From assembly GCA_023374025.1 (NCBI GenBank), contig SIJG01000027.1:1195110-1259109 (forward strand): a stretch of 64,000 nucleotides of DNA. The letters run 5' to 3'. Each line of letters starts with the position of its first letter. The stretch's first letter is position 1. Both the position numbers and the translations under genes were made by a program. The DNA comes from Heterodera schachtii (lineage: Eukaryota > Nematoda > Chromadorea > Rhabditida > Heteroderidae). Positions 34,151-45,510 of this stretch are shown one piece after another. The notes below the pieces were generated by a model that worked only from the letters and a program-made list of their open reading frames with translations, did no database searches and was not told the origin of the DNA.

Positions 34151-35572
34151 ACCTTCCCCCTTTATATTCCTTTTTTTTCTAATTCAATCGCGTGCAAATG
34201 TCACAAATTTATTTATAAATTACACATGTGCAAATACCAAATGCTTTCTATGAATTTTGTTTTTGTTTTCATGTTTTGTTTCCATTATTCTAAATTTTAA
34301 TTGGTTTTTTTTAACACATTCAATTATTTATTAGCGAATACGAATGGGTGGCCATGGCCATGGCCCCACACACTAACACACTTCTCGAAGATTGTTGATG
34401 CCTTTTGGGGCTTGTTTTGAATTTGCAGCTTGGCTATATCCCCCTCTCGGGGGGGGGGGGGAATTGGCCAACCCACTCCCGATGAACGAATAACAATATT
34501 TTGATGTTTTTTTGAGCTAGTAAAGTGTGTGTGTGAATTGGCAAATTGCCAATGACTTTTTTTATGCGTGTGAAAAAGAAAGCGGCGGATTTTAGTACAT
34601 AAACTCACTGCTTTCATTTTCACAACGTAAAAGATGTACAGTGTTGTTTGGCTAATCAAAACTGCTCCATAAAAAGTCATATCCTTTTTCACCATTCACT
34701 CATTTAACCTGCACATTTTTTGGCGTCCAAATTTAAATTTAAAAAAAAGTTATTAAAAAAGTCAAAAACAATTGTACCGATGAAAATTAATTGGACATAA
34801 ATATCACCCAAATGTACCACAATTGAACCACTTTTATAAAATTAACTTTCTACTAGTACGAATCTGCGCGTTTTAATGTCTTTTTTTTTGTCAAAATAAG
34901 CCCCGGAAAGGAAGAATTTCATCATTTACATTGGCAAAACAAAGGCAAGACATTTGTGCAAATATTAGCGACACTAAATTTATTACAATGATAAATTGCG
35001 CTTTTCCTACAAACCTTATAAAAAAACAACCTAAATTAGGTAGATACTTTTGTGGTTTTTTTGACCAACTTCAGTGATATTTTGTGTGCCTTTTCCATCA
35101 GATAATTATGGCACCGTTTTCGTATTTTTTCGTTTAACACAGTCAGAAATTTCATTGACCTTCTTAAACAATTAATTGGCAAGTGTGCTACCCCTTAAAA
35201 TCGTTCTCATTTTATCCATTGTCCATTTGCAAATATGCAAATTTTTGCCTAAACAAAAACCCGTGCTGGGAATGTGAAAATTTCGGCGGGCCCTTCGCGT
35301 GCGTCCGTCCCACCAGACAACACACCCGTTTTTTTCCTTATTTTTTGGCTTTGCATAATTTTTTATTCTCACTAAATAAACAAATACACAATAAAATGCA
35401 ATTTTGCACATTAATCAAATGCAAAAAAATATTGCTTAATTTCAAAGTTAAGAAAATATTCATTAAATATAGTTTTAGACTAATCATTCGCATGTTTTTC
35501 ATTGTGACTTTATCTTTAGATTATTGAACATTTCTTGTTGTGTACATTTCACCGATTGCCTTTGTCGAAGAA
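34151..35572. other. AT-rich upstream region of the PUF gene
   Basis: AT-rich DNA with GTGTGTGTG at 34530 and a G-run at 34450-34461. No coding exon is recognised. The Pumilio start codon lies at 35573 after a T-rich leader. Confidence 0.45.
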
Positions 35573-38500
35573 ATGTCCGATGCTGAAACGTCCATTGCCG
35601 AACTGCCCGTACCCAAAGTAATTGCACACAAAGTTTACTGGTACAACACCAAACTTAACTCAAAGCTTCCGGGCCAAATATTTCAAACCCTTTTTTCTGT
35701 TTAATTTGTTTTTGCTAATTTTGTTCCTTTTTCTTTAGTTGAACGGCAGCAACTCTGCCACCAGCGGCAGTGACGGCGAAGTGCCGTCCTCGTCCGCGTC
35801 CAAAGTTATGCCTCCGAACACTCACAGTCAACCGCCTCAGCAGCACCACCACGTCACTCCGTCACAGCCCATGCCGGTGCCGATCTCTTACGCGGCGAGT
35901 GCCGCAGACTTTTCCACGATGGTCGGTACGCCCGAGTTCATCCAGGTTTGAGTTTGTTTTTTAAGTCAGTGCGAAATAAGAAATGGTTTTGCCTTTTTTT
36001 CTTTTCCCATTTTTGTCTAAATTTAAATAGGGTCAAGTTTTCCATATATTATTGTGTGCACATAAAAAGACATTCTTTTAAATTTTGTGGGCATGTCCGT
36101 TCCTAATTTCGTTTATCTTTCCTAACTCCCCTATTTCCTCGCCAGGATTTGCTTTACACACCCACCGGCAGCGCCAACGGTGGTCCGTCCGCGCCGGCGG
36201 CGGTGTTCGGCTCCACGCCCACCAACAATTACGGGTTCGGCTCGTTCGGTTCGGTGTATCCGCCGCCATCATTGGCAGCGCATCCACCGCTTTCGCATCA
36301 CCAACACAATGGCACAGCCACGGGAGACCCATTGGGCCACCATCACCACCGCATCATCCATGGCACGCCGCCGTCATCCGCCGCTGCAGCAGCGTATGCA
36401 ACTTTTGTTTTATGAATGTGTCATAGCTAGAAAAATTTGAGCAAACGTATTTTCAAATAGGGTACTGTGAGCAGTAAACGGATGGGGGGGGGGGTGAGCT
36501 ATAAACTCATTCCTCCGCCCTTAGAAATGAGGAATTTTAAAGAAAAATGGGTTGCATTTTTGAACCCCCTTTGGGGGCTGTGAATTTTTAGAAAATTGAA
36601 AAAAAAAAACAAATTTACAAATTTTCAAAAGGGGAATAATCTGTCAATTTTAATGTGATTTACCCCTCAAATATGAAATTCCAACCTTTTTTTTTGCGTG
36701 TTTACATGTTTCGTTTCAGTGCCGCTTTGTATTCCACGTCTCCTCCCGGCACTCTCTTCTCCATTCCGTTTCATCCGCCGACCGGCACAACTCCGCAACA
36801 GCACACAATGATGACGGGGTTGGCCAGTCAGCTGCAACAGATGGTCATGGCCAGTCCAACTCGTCAGGTCAGCGAAAGTCACCACCAATGTCGAACCCTC
36901 CTCTAATTTATAAAGAAAAAATACGGAAAATCAAAACATTTTGGCTCCGCATGATTCTACCAATGTAACCGTTTTTGAGGGGAAATTGAAAAATTTCGAA
37001 GAAACATGCATTTCGGTGCTGATCTTCCTAAAATGTTGCGAAATTTTTACAATTTTTCTTTAAAAATTTTCATTAGGATTCCTAGGAGAAGGAATGTGCT
37101 CTTTCCATTCATTTCACTTTTAGTAATTTAAAATTTGTTTAGGATTCCTTTCCAACCAGGACGTCCACCGGTTATCCTCCTGCCGCAATGCATCCGTTTT
37201 ATATGATGACACCGCCGAATAACAATGGTCATTCTTATCCCAATGAACTTCTATTTTAAATTTTCTTTCTGACCATTCAAACCAATTGGTATATTTCCCT
37301 TTTTTAGGCTCTGGTTTTGCGCATTTCGCCAATTCGAACGCGCCGCCGCCTTCCATCCAATCGACGACAATGTCCACGGGCGGAACAACGGCGCCGAGCA
37401 TTATTGGACCGGGAGCAACGAACGGACAAAGAACGGTGGGTGGAATTGGAATATGATAGGGACAATAAATTTATGGAAATTTTCTCCTTAGTTTCTCTGG
37501 GCTATGCCAAAATCTGACGCTATCATTTTTGAGTTTTGTTTAGCCTCTGTTTTACCGTCCGCATCATCTCCAGCAACAATCGGCCGGCGGTGGCTACGCC
37601 ACGCCCACCGCACTGAACCAACAACACCACAACAACAGCAACCATCACCACAATGTACACCACGGCCAACTCTACCAAAATGGTTGCGGTGGTACGCCAA
37701 TGGACCGGCGGAGGGCAGCAGCAGCTGTTGCACGGCAGCGCCAGTTTGGTCGGGGCGGCCGGCGGTGGTCGACAAGGTGGGGCAGCGACGCTGATGATGC
37801 TGAACGGCCTGGCGACGACGGCGGCCGCGGGGGGCCCCGTGGTCCTTTCAGGCGGTCGCGCGCACCATCACCACCACCATGGTGAAGGTGCTGTGAGCAT
37901 AAAACCCGAAACATAACCTGCAACCCTAATCTTACAATTTGAAAATAAAAAATTCCTGAAATTTTTCTTTTCCTTACTCCATCCAAAGGGACAAATTACC
38001 CCCCCCCCCCCCCCCTATAGGGTTGGTTTCATTTTTAAGTGAACAGCGTTTTTTTTTTTTTTGGAATTACAATTTTCAATGATTTCAGACCGAAGCAACC
38101 ACCGTTCCCATCTGTTGGACGAGTACCGTAACAACCGCACCACCAACCTTCAACTGACTGATTTGGGCAATCATGTTGTGGAATTTGCGCAAGATCAGCA
38201 CGGTTCAAGGTGGGCAAATTTTTGCAATCCATCATTACATCAATCCATTGTCAAATTGATTTCCATCAGATTCATCCAACAAAAATTGGAGCGTGCCAAT
38301 CCGAAGGAGAAACAGGCGGTGTTTGACGAAGTGATTCAACACGCGCAGCAATTGATGACGGACGTTTTTGGCAATTACGTGATTCAGGTAATGCAAATGT
38401 GCATTTATTTTTTCAAATTTGACCTTTTGTCAGAAATTCTTCGAATACGGCGCCGAAGACCAAAAGGCACAGCTGATGGATGCACTGCGGGGCCACGTTT

Positions 38501-40039
38501 TGACATTGGCACTGCAAATGTATGGTTGTCGGGTGATTCAAAAAGCGTTGGAATCCGGTGGACAAAACGTCACAAATGGAGGCAATTAAACAATATAATC
38601 AAATAATTATTTATTTGATGGGGGAACTAAGAATTTGATTTTGTGTTACAATTTGCAGATTATCAACGAACTGTCGCCTCAAGTGGTTCGGTGTATCAAA
38701 GATCAGAATGGGAATCATGTTGTGCAAAAGGTAAATAATGGTCCTTTCAAAATGGAGCAGTTCGCCCCCCCCCCCCCCCCTCCCAAAAAAGGGAACGAAC
38801 TGCTCCCATTTAAATGCATTGGCCACTTTTAATGAAAAAATGCAATGCCATTTTCAGATAATCGAGCGTGTTCAGCCGCACCAGCTGCAGTTTATCATCG
38901 ACACGATGGTCAACGGTTTCACGGATTCGGTGAATTTGCCGTTGGCCAGTTTTTCTTTTGCAATCTGTTCGTTTTTCGTCAGGTCACTTCCCTCTCCGTC
39001 CATCCGTACGGCTGTCGTGTCATCCAACGTGTGCTTGAACACTGCACGGAGGGACAAAAACGTCCTGTGCTGGAACAACTGCATGAGAATGTGCTCACTT
39101 TGGTCACCGATCAGGTGAGAGAGGCGTTGGAGGGGGACTTTAAATGATCAATCCAAAAAGACATTTGATCAATCATAATGAAAGGGGGGGGGGAAAGTTA
39201 TCAAATTGGTAAAAGTTTGCCAATCGTTGCATTTTCCCCTTTCTCAAGTACGGCAATTACGTGATCCAACACGTGATTGAGCACGGACTGTTTGACGATC
39301 GGGAGCGCATTGTGCGCGCTTTGCGTGGAGACATTCTGAAATATGCACAGCACAAATTCGCCTCCAATGTCATCGAAAAGTGTCTCATTTGCGGGACGAC
39401 AGACCAAAAGAATGCGCTGATCGACGAAGTTTGTGCGGAGTGAGTTTTTTCCTCTCTTTATTTCTCAATTGTTCATTGTCTGTTTCGAATGCCTAATTTG
39501 GCCTTTCTCCGTTTCAGCAACGGTTCTTCCAACCCGCCCCTCTTGGAGATGATGAAGGACCCTTTCGCCAATTACGTCGTGCAGAAAATGCTGGACGTCG
39601 CGGACTCGACCCATCGCAAGAAGATGATGTTTGCCATCAAAGGACACATTCCGGCACTGCGCCGTTTCAACTACGGGAAGCACATTATCAGTACGGTCTT
39701 TTTATCTTTTTTATGTCCATTTGTGCATAATAAAGTGCTCTTAATTCTTAATTTTCAGCGAAGTTGGAGAAGTACTTCCAAAAGGTGACCACCAACTCTA
39801 GTCCGATGACCACCCACCAGCAGTCCATGAACAATGGCAACGGCACTTCGTCCGTTGCCTCCGGCATTGACGCGTCGACGCCCACGCCATCGCCTGCTGT
39901 GAGTCCGAGTGGGAGCAGCAACAACGGCGCCAAAAACAACGGCAGCAGCAGCAACGGGTCCTGCACGATGACGTCGAGTGCGTCGCACAACCACCATTGG
40001 ATGTCGTTGGCACCGCCCACCGAACCGCCCATTTACTGA
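35573..40039 (+). CDS. Pumilio/PUF RNA-binding protein, 16 exons
   Basis: Exons: 35573-35617, 35739-35945, 36146-36393, 36720-36867, 37143-37227, 37308-37435, 37544-37881, 38089-38209, 38270-38387, 38434-38568, 38659-38730, 38858-38929, 38983-39114, 39249-39439, 39518-39690, 39759-40039. The N-terminal half is Ser/Pro/Gly/His-rich and disordered. The C-terminal half has eight PUM repeats with RNA-contact triplets SR-Q, NY-Q, CR-Q, NH-Q, CR-Q, NY-Q, SN-E and NY-Q. This is the canonical set for UGUANAUA sites in 3' UTRs, so a translational repressor or mRNA-decay role is expected. Exon 7 has one extra A at 37704, compared with the inverted copy at about 56.2 kb, which shifts the frame before exon 8. 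Without it the total is 830 residues. The end of exon 10 is uncertain (GT donor after AAC at 38568, or a GC donor at 38582 that needs one base less). The tail is Ser/Asn-rich. Confidence 0.88.
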
Positions 40040-42261
40040 TGATCAGTGAGAAAGGAGCAGGGAGGGAAAAGGGGCGAGAGAGTGTGTGGAATGGGGAGAG
40101 CGGAGGGACAGAGAGAGCGGCGATTTGGAAAAGACAAAATTGACAGTCTTTGATATATTGTTACAGTTTGATATATTATTATTACAGTCGAATGTATATT
40201 ATATTATTATTTTTATTATCATTATTTACCTTTTGATGGGAGCCCAACGCCCAATTGTTTTTTGTAATGTTTCGTTTTGTGTTGTCAAAGAATGGAAATG
40301 CCCGAATTTTCTTCTCCATTGTTTTTGTTGTTGATAAATCCTCTGAATTTTGCACTTCTCTCGGGCAAAGTCATCATCATTTGTACCATTATAACAAACA
40401 CAAATTGGGCAAATTCCCAAAATTAATTTGCAAATTTTGTGAGGATTTCCCATGAAATTGGACTGATTTTTCTCATTTGTTTTCTTCTACACATCCAATA
40501 TTCTCTCAAAAGTTGCCAAACTCATCCACGCAAAAAACAAAACACTCACCACAAATGAAAATGCTTTTTTGTGGCTTCATCACTCTATCATCATTATCAT
40601 TATTTTATCGTTGTATCCTCCAAATCCTTTCCATTCCATCCTTACACATTTCCATCCTCCATCAACTGCCGTTTTGTTAAAAACATATAAATTCTTTTTG
40701 TCTACCACCTCCGAAAACATTACACCTCTGATGAGCCTTATTTTCGACACAATCATCAAAATTCTATAGCTTAATTAGAAAGAGGTGTACATACTCATAT
40801 ACATAAATACAATATTTAAATATTTGTTTTATCAATCAAATGATTTCCCTCCCCGACCAAAACAAGCATTTAAAAAACGGTAAAGGAATGGCATCACATT
40901 TCATTTCAAATTCGTTTTTTTTTAAATCCATCCTCAAAAATGGAGCCTTTTCTCTGTCCGATGCCATTGCCTTTCTGCCGCCTATTTTTTCCACCTTTTT
41001 AAGATGAAATGACCTCTTCCAATCTCCAACAGATTTAGCTCCCCAAAATACGCACAGTAATGCTCCAATTTACCATATACCATACCGTATACAACCAACG
41101 TACGACCAATAATTAATTATATCACATTACCCTTAATTTACCCAATGTTTATTTCTTTATTTTCCCATAAGAACATAGGTAGCTTTTTAATTTTAATATT
41201 TTTCAAAACATTGCAAATATTTGTTGTCTTTTCCACTTTCAATTTTGTTAGAAAAACGATGAATTTCGACTAAAAATAAATGGAAAATTTTATTTTAAAA
41301 AATCGAAATTCGAATCCATCCCCTCACATTCAGAAAATGTCAACACAAAAGCAAGAAAGGAATGAATCAAATTAATGTGCTGTAAATTCTGTTCTGTTAC
41401 TACCGTATTTTCCCTACCGTATTCGCAAATGCTTTTATTACCGTTTCCATCTTCCTTTTTTGTTATCAATTCCAATCTGTTGAGCAAATAAATTTTGTTA
41501 TTTGCTAATTTGTAAACCCACACTAAACACATACATATACATACATTAACCACCAACCGAAAATCATATTTTTATTGCATCTTTCGCCTTCAGTTGTCCA
41601 AAATTATGTTAATTTGCTGAATAAAATTTAAAAAAAAAATCGAAAAGACAAAGAATTAAGAAAGGCTTTTTATCGGTCGCCACTGATCTCTGATCGTGAG
41701 ATGCTTTTGTATTAGCCATTTTTTGAGTTTTTAGGGACAGGGTGAAAATGTTTTCAAAAGTATTTGTTCAAAATTTAGGACTAGTCCTTGAAAGCCATGT
41801 AAACTCCTTTTCAAAAAGTCGGACAAGGTCATGTAAATCATCTGTTCCGGTAACTTGAATTCCTTCCAGAGTACAGTAGTAATGTTTGTTTTTGTTGCGA
41901 ATTTTGTTACATTTCATAATTATTAACACGGAAGAGGGAGAGTTTTATGATGATTAGAGGTTATCAGCAGAGATTGATCGGATTACGTTATAGTTGGTTT
42001 TCTGTGGTATGAAAAATTCAAAATTTTAATAGTAATTCCTTGTATTAAGAAAAAAATCCAATGGAAAGCCTTAAATTTGTGTTTATGCATAAATAATTAG
42101 AAATTGAAAGAAAACGAGGACAATTGAAGCACAGAGAAGGCCCCTCTTCAGCAGTGGAAAAGTTGGCACCAAAACAGAGTCATTAAAACCGGGTTTCGAT
42201 TCATCAAAGTTTGCCCCCCCCCCCGGCATTCGACCAATCGGTTCTTTTGCTGTCCTTCCCC
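40040..42261. other. Intergenic region: PUF 3' flank
   Basis: This contains the probable PUF 3' UTR, with GA-rich then TATTATTAT-rich sequence (40170-40225), followed by AT-rich DNA to the end of the F-box-like gene on the other strand. No further gene or clear repeat is recognised. A C-run lies at 42213-42222. Confidence 0.45.
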
Positions 42262-44072
42262 TCATTCTCTGATGTCGATCACTATCACATTGAGTCCATC
42301 TCCGCCACTTTCCTCCGCCCATTTTGCCCATCGGTTCGCTTCCACGTCAATCGGTCCCCGTCTGATCAGCCATTCGTCGCAATTCGTGGACAAATTTCGT
42401 CGACTCAGTGCCATTCGTTCGCGCGTCCTTTCGTTTTCCGTCTCAAATGGCTCAATGTCAGTGGCATATTTTAGCAGACGAAGAACGATGGCATAACTAA
42501 CGGGCGAAGTTGCAAGGAGAAATGCCTACGAAAGGGCGGCAATAATTAGCATTGAATGAAGAGGAAAAGCGCATGGGAAAATCGAAAAGATAGGTTGGAT
42601 AAAAGCGAGAATTATCAGTCTCAGTCTCGACGGAAAAATCAGTCACTCATCAGAGATTAGAAAATGAATTATCAAAAACAAAAAGCTATCCTTTTCAACC
42701 AAAATGCCCTCTGATCAGTTTTGCCAAATCTGATAAATTTTCTTCCGCCGTTTGCTGACTTTGTATTGCTTAATTAATTGCACGTCAATCACCTCAATGA
42801 GTTCCTCCACTTTTGTGTCAATGTTCGAAATGCAACAAAAGTTGTGACAGTGCAGCAAATTCGGCCGCCGTCCGTCGTCCCCCGGGCGGACGGTGTGCAG
42901 CCATTTGGACAGCGCTTGGTCAGAGGGAGTCGTGCCGTCGCTGTCATCGGACGTCCCCCCGGGCACCAAATCGCCCGAACGGACAGAGCGAAGGGCAGTG
43001 AGGTCGCGCAGAACGGTGGGCGAACTGTGCCGTCGCAGCAGGGAAAGGCATTCGGCACCGTAACAGCCCAAACTGACGATTGACGGGGCCAACAGAGGCC
43101 AAAGCGGCGACTGCTCCACCACAAATTGCCAACTGCGCTGGTGGTCGTCGAGCGGCCCCAAACTGACGCAAACGCCCGGGGAGAGAAGAGACCGAATGAG
43201 ACGGAGAAAGGCCATCACGTCGGGGTCGACGCACCTTTACAAACAGCACAATGAACGGCACGGAGAAATTATGCCGAGAATTTGCAAAGAGTTCCCCCGG
43301 TAATTGACGGATTTAATCCGTCGGTCAGGTGCCGCCCCACTGATTCAATTAATGGCCAACTCCCAGTCTCATTGATGGGGACTAATTGTGCTTCGCCTGG
43401 GATCACCGAATGGTGATCTCCCGGAAGCCGACAATGTAACGCGGCGGCGGGTCGCTGGGCAATGGGAAATATTCCGCGCCTCCGTCGGCGTACACTTTGA
43501 CAATTTGGGCACAGAAGCGCAGCGAGTACAAAGTGCTGCGTTGGATGTTGAAGTGGCCAATTGTCACTCTTCGGCCCTTAAAATGGGTGCCCACCAAAGC
43601 ACCGAATCGGCCGCTGAGCAACGCAATTTTCAGCCAAAGTTCGGCCGGGGACAAACAGCGGAAAATGGCCAGCCAAAGGTCGGCACAAATCCTGCAAAAG
43701 TTGGCACATCACAGAAAGAGGGAATTTGGCCAGAATCAGCGCATTTGGGCACAAAATGCACGATAGGATTTAGTTGGACTGGGTCAGCCCAAATTGCTTT
43801 CAAAAGCTTCAACATCTTTGAAAGGGCATTCGATTTCGGAACCAAAATGAAATGGCAATTAAAAATGCGTTTGCACTTGTCACAGTTTGCTTTTGGCAAT
43901 GCCCGATAATGAATGGCTTAATAGCCGTACAATTATCAGCTATCCATCCGCACGTGCCATCCCCTTCATGCCATTCTCACTTCCTATGCAAATTTCTTTT
44001 AGATGTGCCGCCGAAAAAGGGAAATTGCGGGGACTGGCCGCCGCCGATTGTGTCGGTGGTCGTCGGCGGCAT
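42262..44072 (-). CDS. F-box-like protein of a cyst-nematode family
   Basis: Four exons on the minus strand, in order 44072-43981, 43691-43407, 43234-42793 and 42525-42262, join in matching phases and give 360 residues without a stop. The second exon begins ICADLWLAIFRCLSPAELWL, an F-box-like helix pair, then FGALVGTHFKGRR. Further on come FPLPSDPPPRYIVGFREITI, SDQALSKWLHT and a C-terminal WLIRRGPI-ANRWAKWAEE. I recognise this layout from a large family of F-box proteins in Globodera/Heterodera predictions. By family, the N-terminal helices would bind SKP1 in an SCF ubiquitin ligase and the rest would bind substrate. No signal peptide is seen. Start ATG 44072 is the first in frame, with an MPPTTTDTIGGG-type flexible N-terminus. 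URM1 lies 232 bases upstream on the same strand. Confidence 0.72.
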
Positions 44073-44303
44073 AAATTGGGCAATGATCGAAACGCACTCT
44101 TTTCACAGGGGCAGGGCATTCATTCATTTGCTAGGGAATTTTATGAACAAAAATGGGAAAAAGGCAAATAAAATGGACAAATATTTTTTAAAAATTGAAA
44201 TTGAATTGTAAATTTAATAGTGAAAAATGATTAAAAATTAATTTATGCTTCTGCAAAAATGGACAAAAAACGAATGAATTATTTTTTCAATTATTTTGCT
44301 GTT

Positions 44304-45058
44304 TTATCCGCCGTGTAAAGTCGAAATGAATGTCACTTTGTCTCCGCCGTTGAGCCGAGCGTCCAACTGAAAAAAGACGGCAAAAATTGCATTTTCAAAA
44401 ACTATTAAATCCAAATGAAAATTTATAAAATTTTGCCCTTTTTGGTAAGGAATATTGGGAAAATTGGGTTGTACCATCTTAATTTTTTTTTACTAAAAGG
44501 CCATTTTTAATGGTTAAATAAATTTGGGTGAGTTAAAAGAATGTCAAATCGCGTCATTCGTCCGAACCCTAACAAAATCAAATTTTCGCTGTGCAATAAG
44601 GCCAAATATTACTTTGAAAAGAAAAAAAAATACTAAATTCCCGAATTTTTACAAAATATGTACACCAAATGAGTGCACAATTTTCTTTCGTTTTTGTTTT
44701 TTGCCATACTCCGCCCAGAATTTCCCAGTCCGTGTCGTTGATCAGCACCAAAACGCCCGGTCTGACGGTGTCGCGTTGGATGAGCATTTCCGACCGATCA
44801 TTGCCACGCAAGGGCCCGTCCGAAAGCCACCGCAACAATTGACGAACAGTCCGAAAAAGGACAAAATGAATAAAATTTGAAACTTTTTTAAATACGTAGA
44901 AAAATTTAAAAATTAAAATTTATGTAATTATGAAACAGAAATTATGAAAGCACAAAGATAAAAAATAATACCGAAATATTGCCATTTTCAGCTTCGGTCT
45001 CGCGTTTCCCATTAAAAATTGCGTCAAGCCCTCCGGCAAATTCCAATTTTATTGACAT
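44304..45058 (-). CDS. urm-1: URM1 ubiquitin-related sulfur carrier
   Basis: Exons on the minus strand are 45058-44972 (MSIKLEFAGGLDAIF), 44850-44710 (VRQLLRWLSDG, then RDTVRPGVLVLINDTDWEIL) and 44366-44304 (RLNGGDKVTFISTLHGG, stop). All joins are phase 0, giving 96 residues against about 101 in human. The protein has the beta-grasp fold and ends in Gly-Gly. This tail is thiocarboxylated by MOCS3/Uba4 to deliver sulfur for 2-thiolation of wobble uridine in tRNA, and it also allows conjugation to proteins. The acceptor of intron 1 is unusual: the minus strand reads TTTTTCGG immediately before the second exon, where AG is expected, and no AG in a usable phase exists nearby. This may be a base change or an assembly error. 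The third exon is preceded by a normal TTTTTTCAG. Confidence 0.85.
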
Positions 45059-45510
45059 TTTAAGTGATTTTAATTATCTGAAAGTAAAATTAATTTATAC
45101 GATTCCATAAAAAGTATGTAAATGAAGAACGAACAAATAACATTATATCAAATGTTTTTTTGAAATTGCAAGAAAAATTTAACAATTTCAAAAAATATTT
45201 AAAACGTTTTGCCATATAATTTTTTGGCAATTTGCCCTTTTTCTTTCCTTTTGTGGCCAACTTTTTCCAATTCCTTCGCCTTTTCTTACCCTTCTTTTTT
45301 CATCTAAATCCGTTTTGGCTCCCTCTTCCCCCCCCCCGTCCGTCCGTTTTCTCTCAAAAATGCCGGCCATCGGCATCCTTTTTCTAATTTCTCATGTCAT
45401 TGAAACATTAGGAAATCTAAATGTCATAATTGAGTTACCCTTTATTAAGTATTTTCAATTGGCATTACAAAATAAGTATTTTTTAGACGGAATAACTAAC
45501 AGAGCAAACG

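Noticed and set aside
37653..37986. Long overlapping frames over PUF exon 7 on both strands
   Set aside because: They are shadows of a GC-rich exon; only the frame that joins exons 6 and 8 fits the PUF gene.
43388..44171. Long plus-strand frames over the F-box-like gene
   Set aside because: They overlap the minus-strand exons, which show family conservation and consistent phases.
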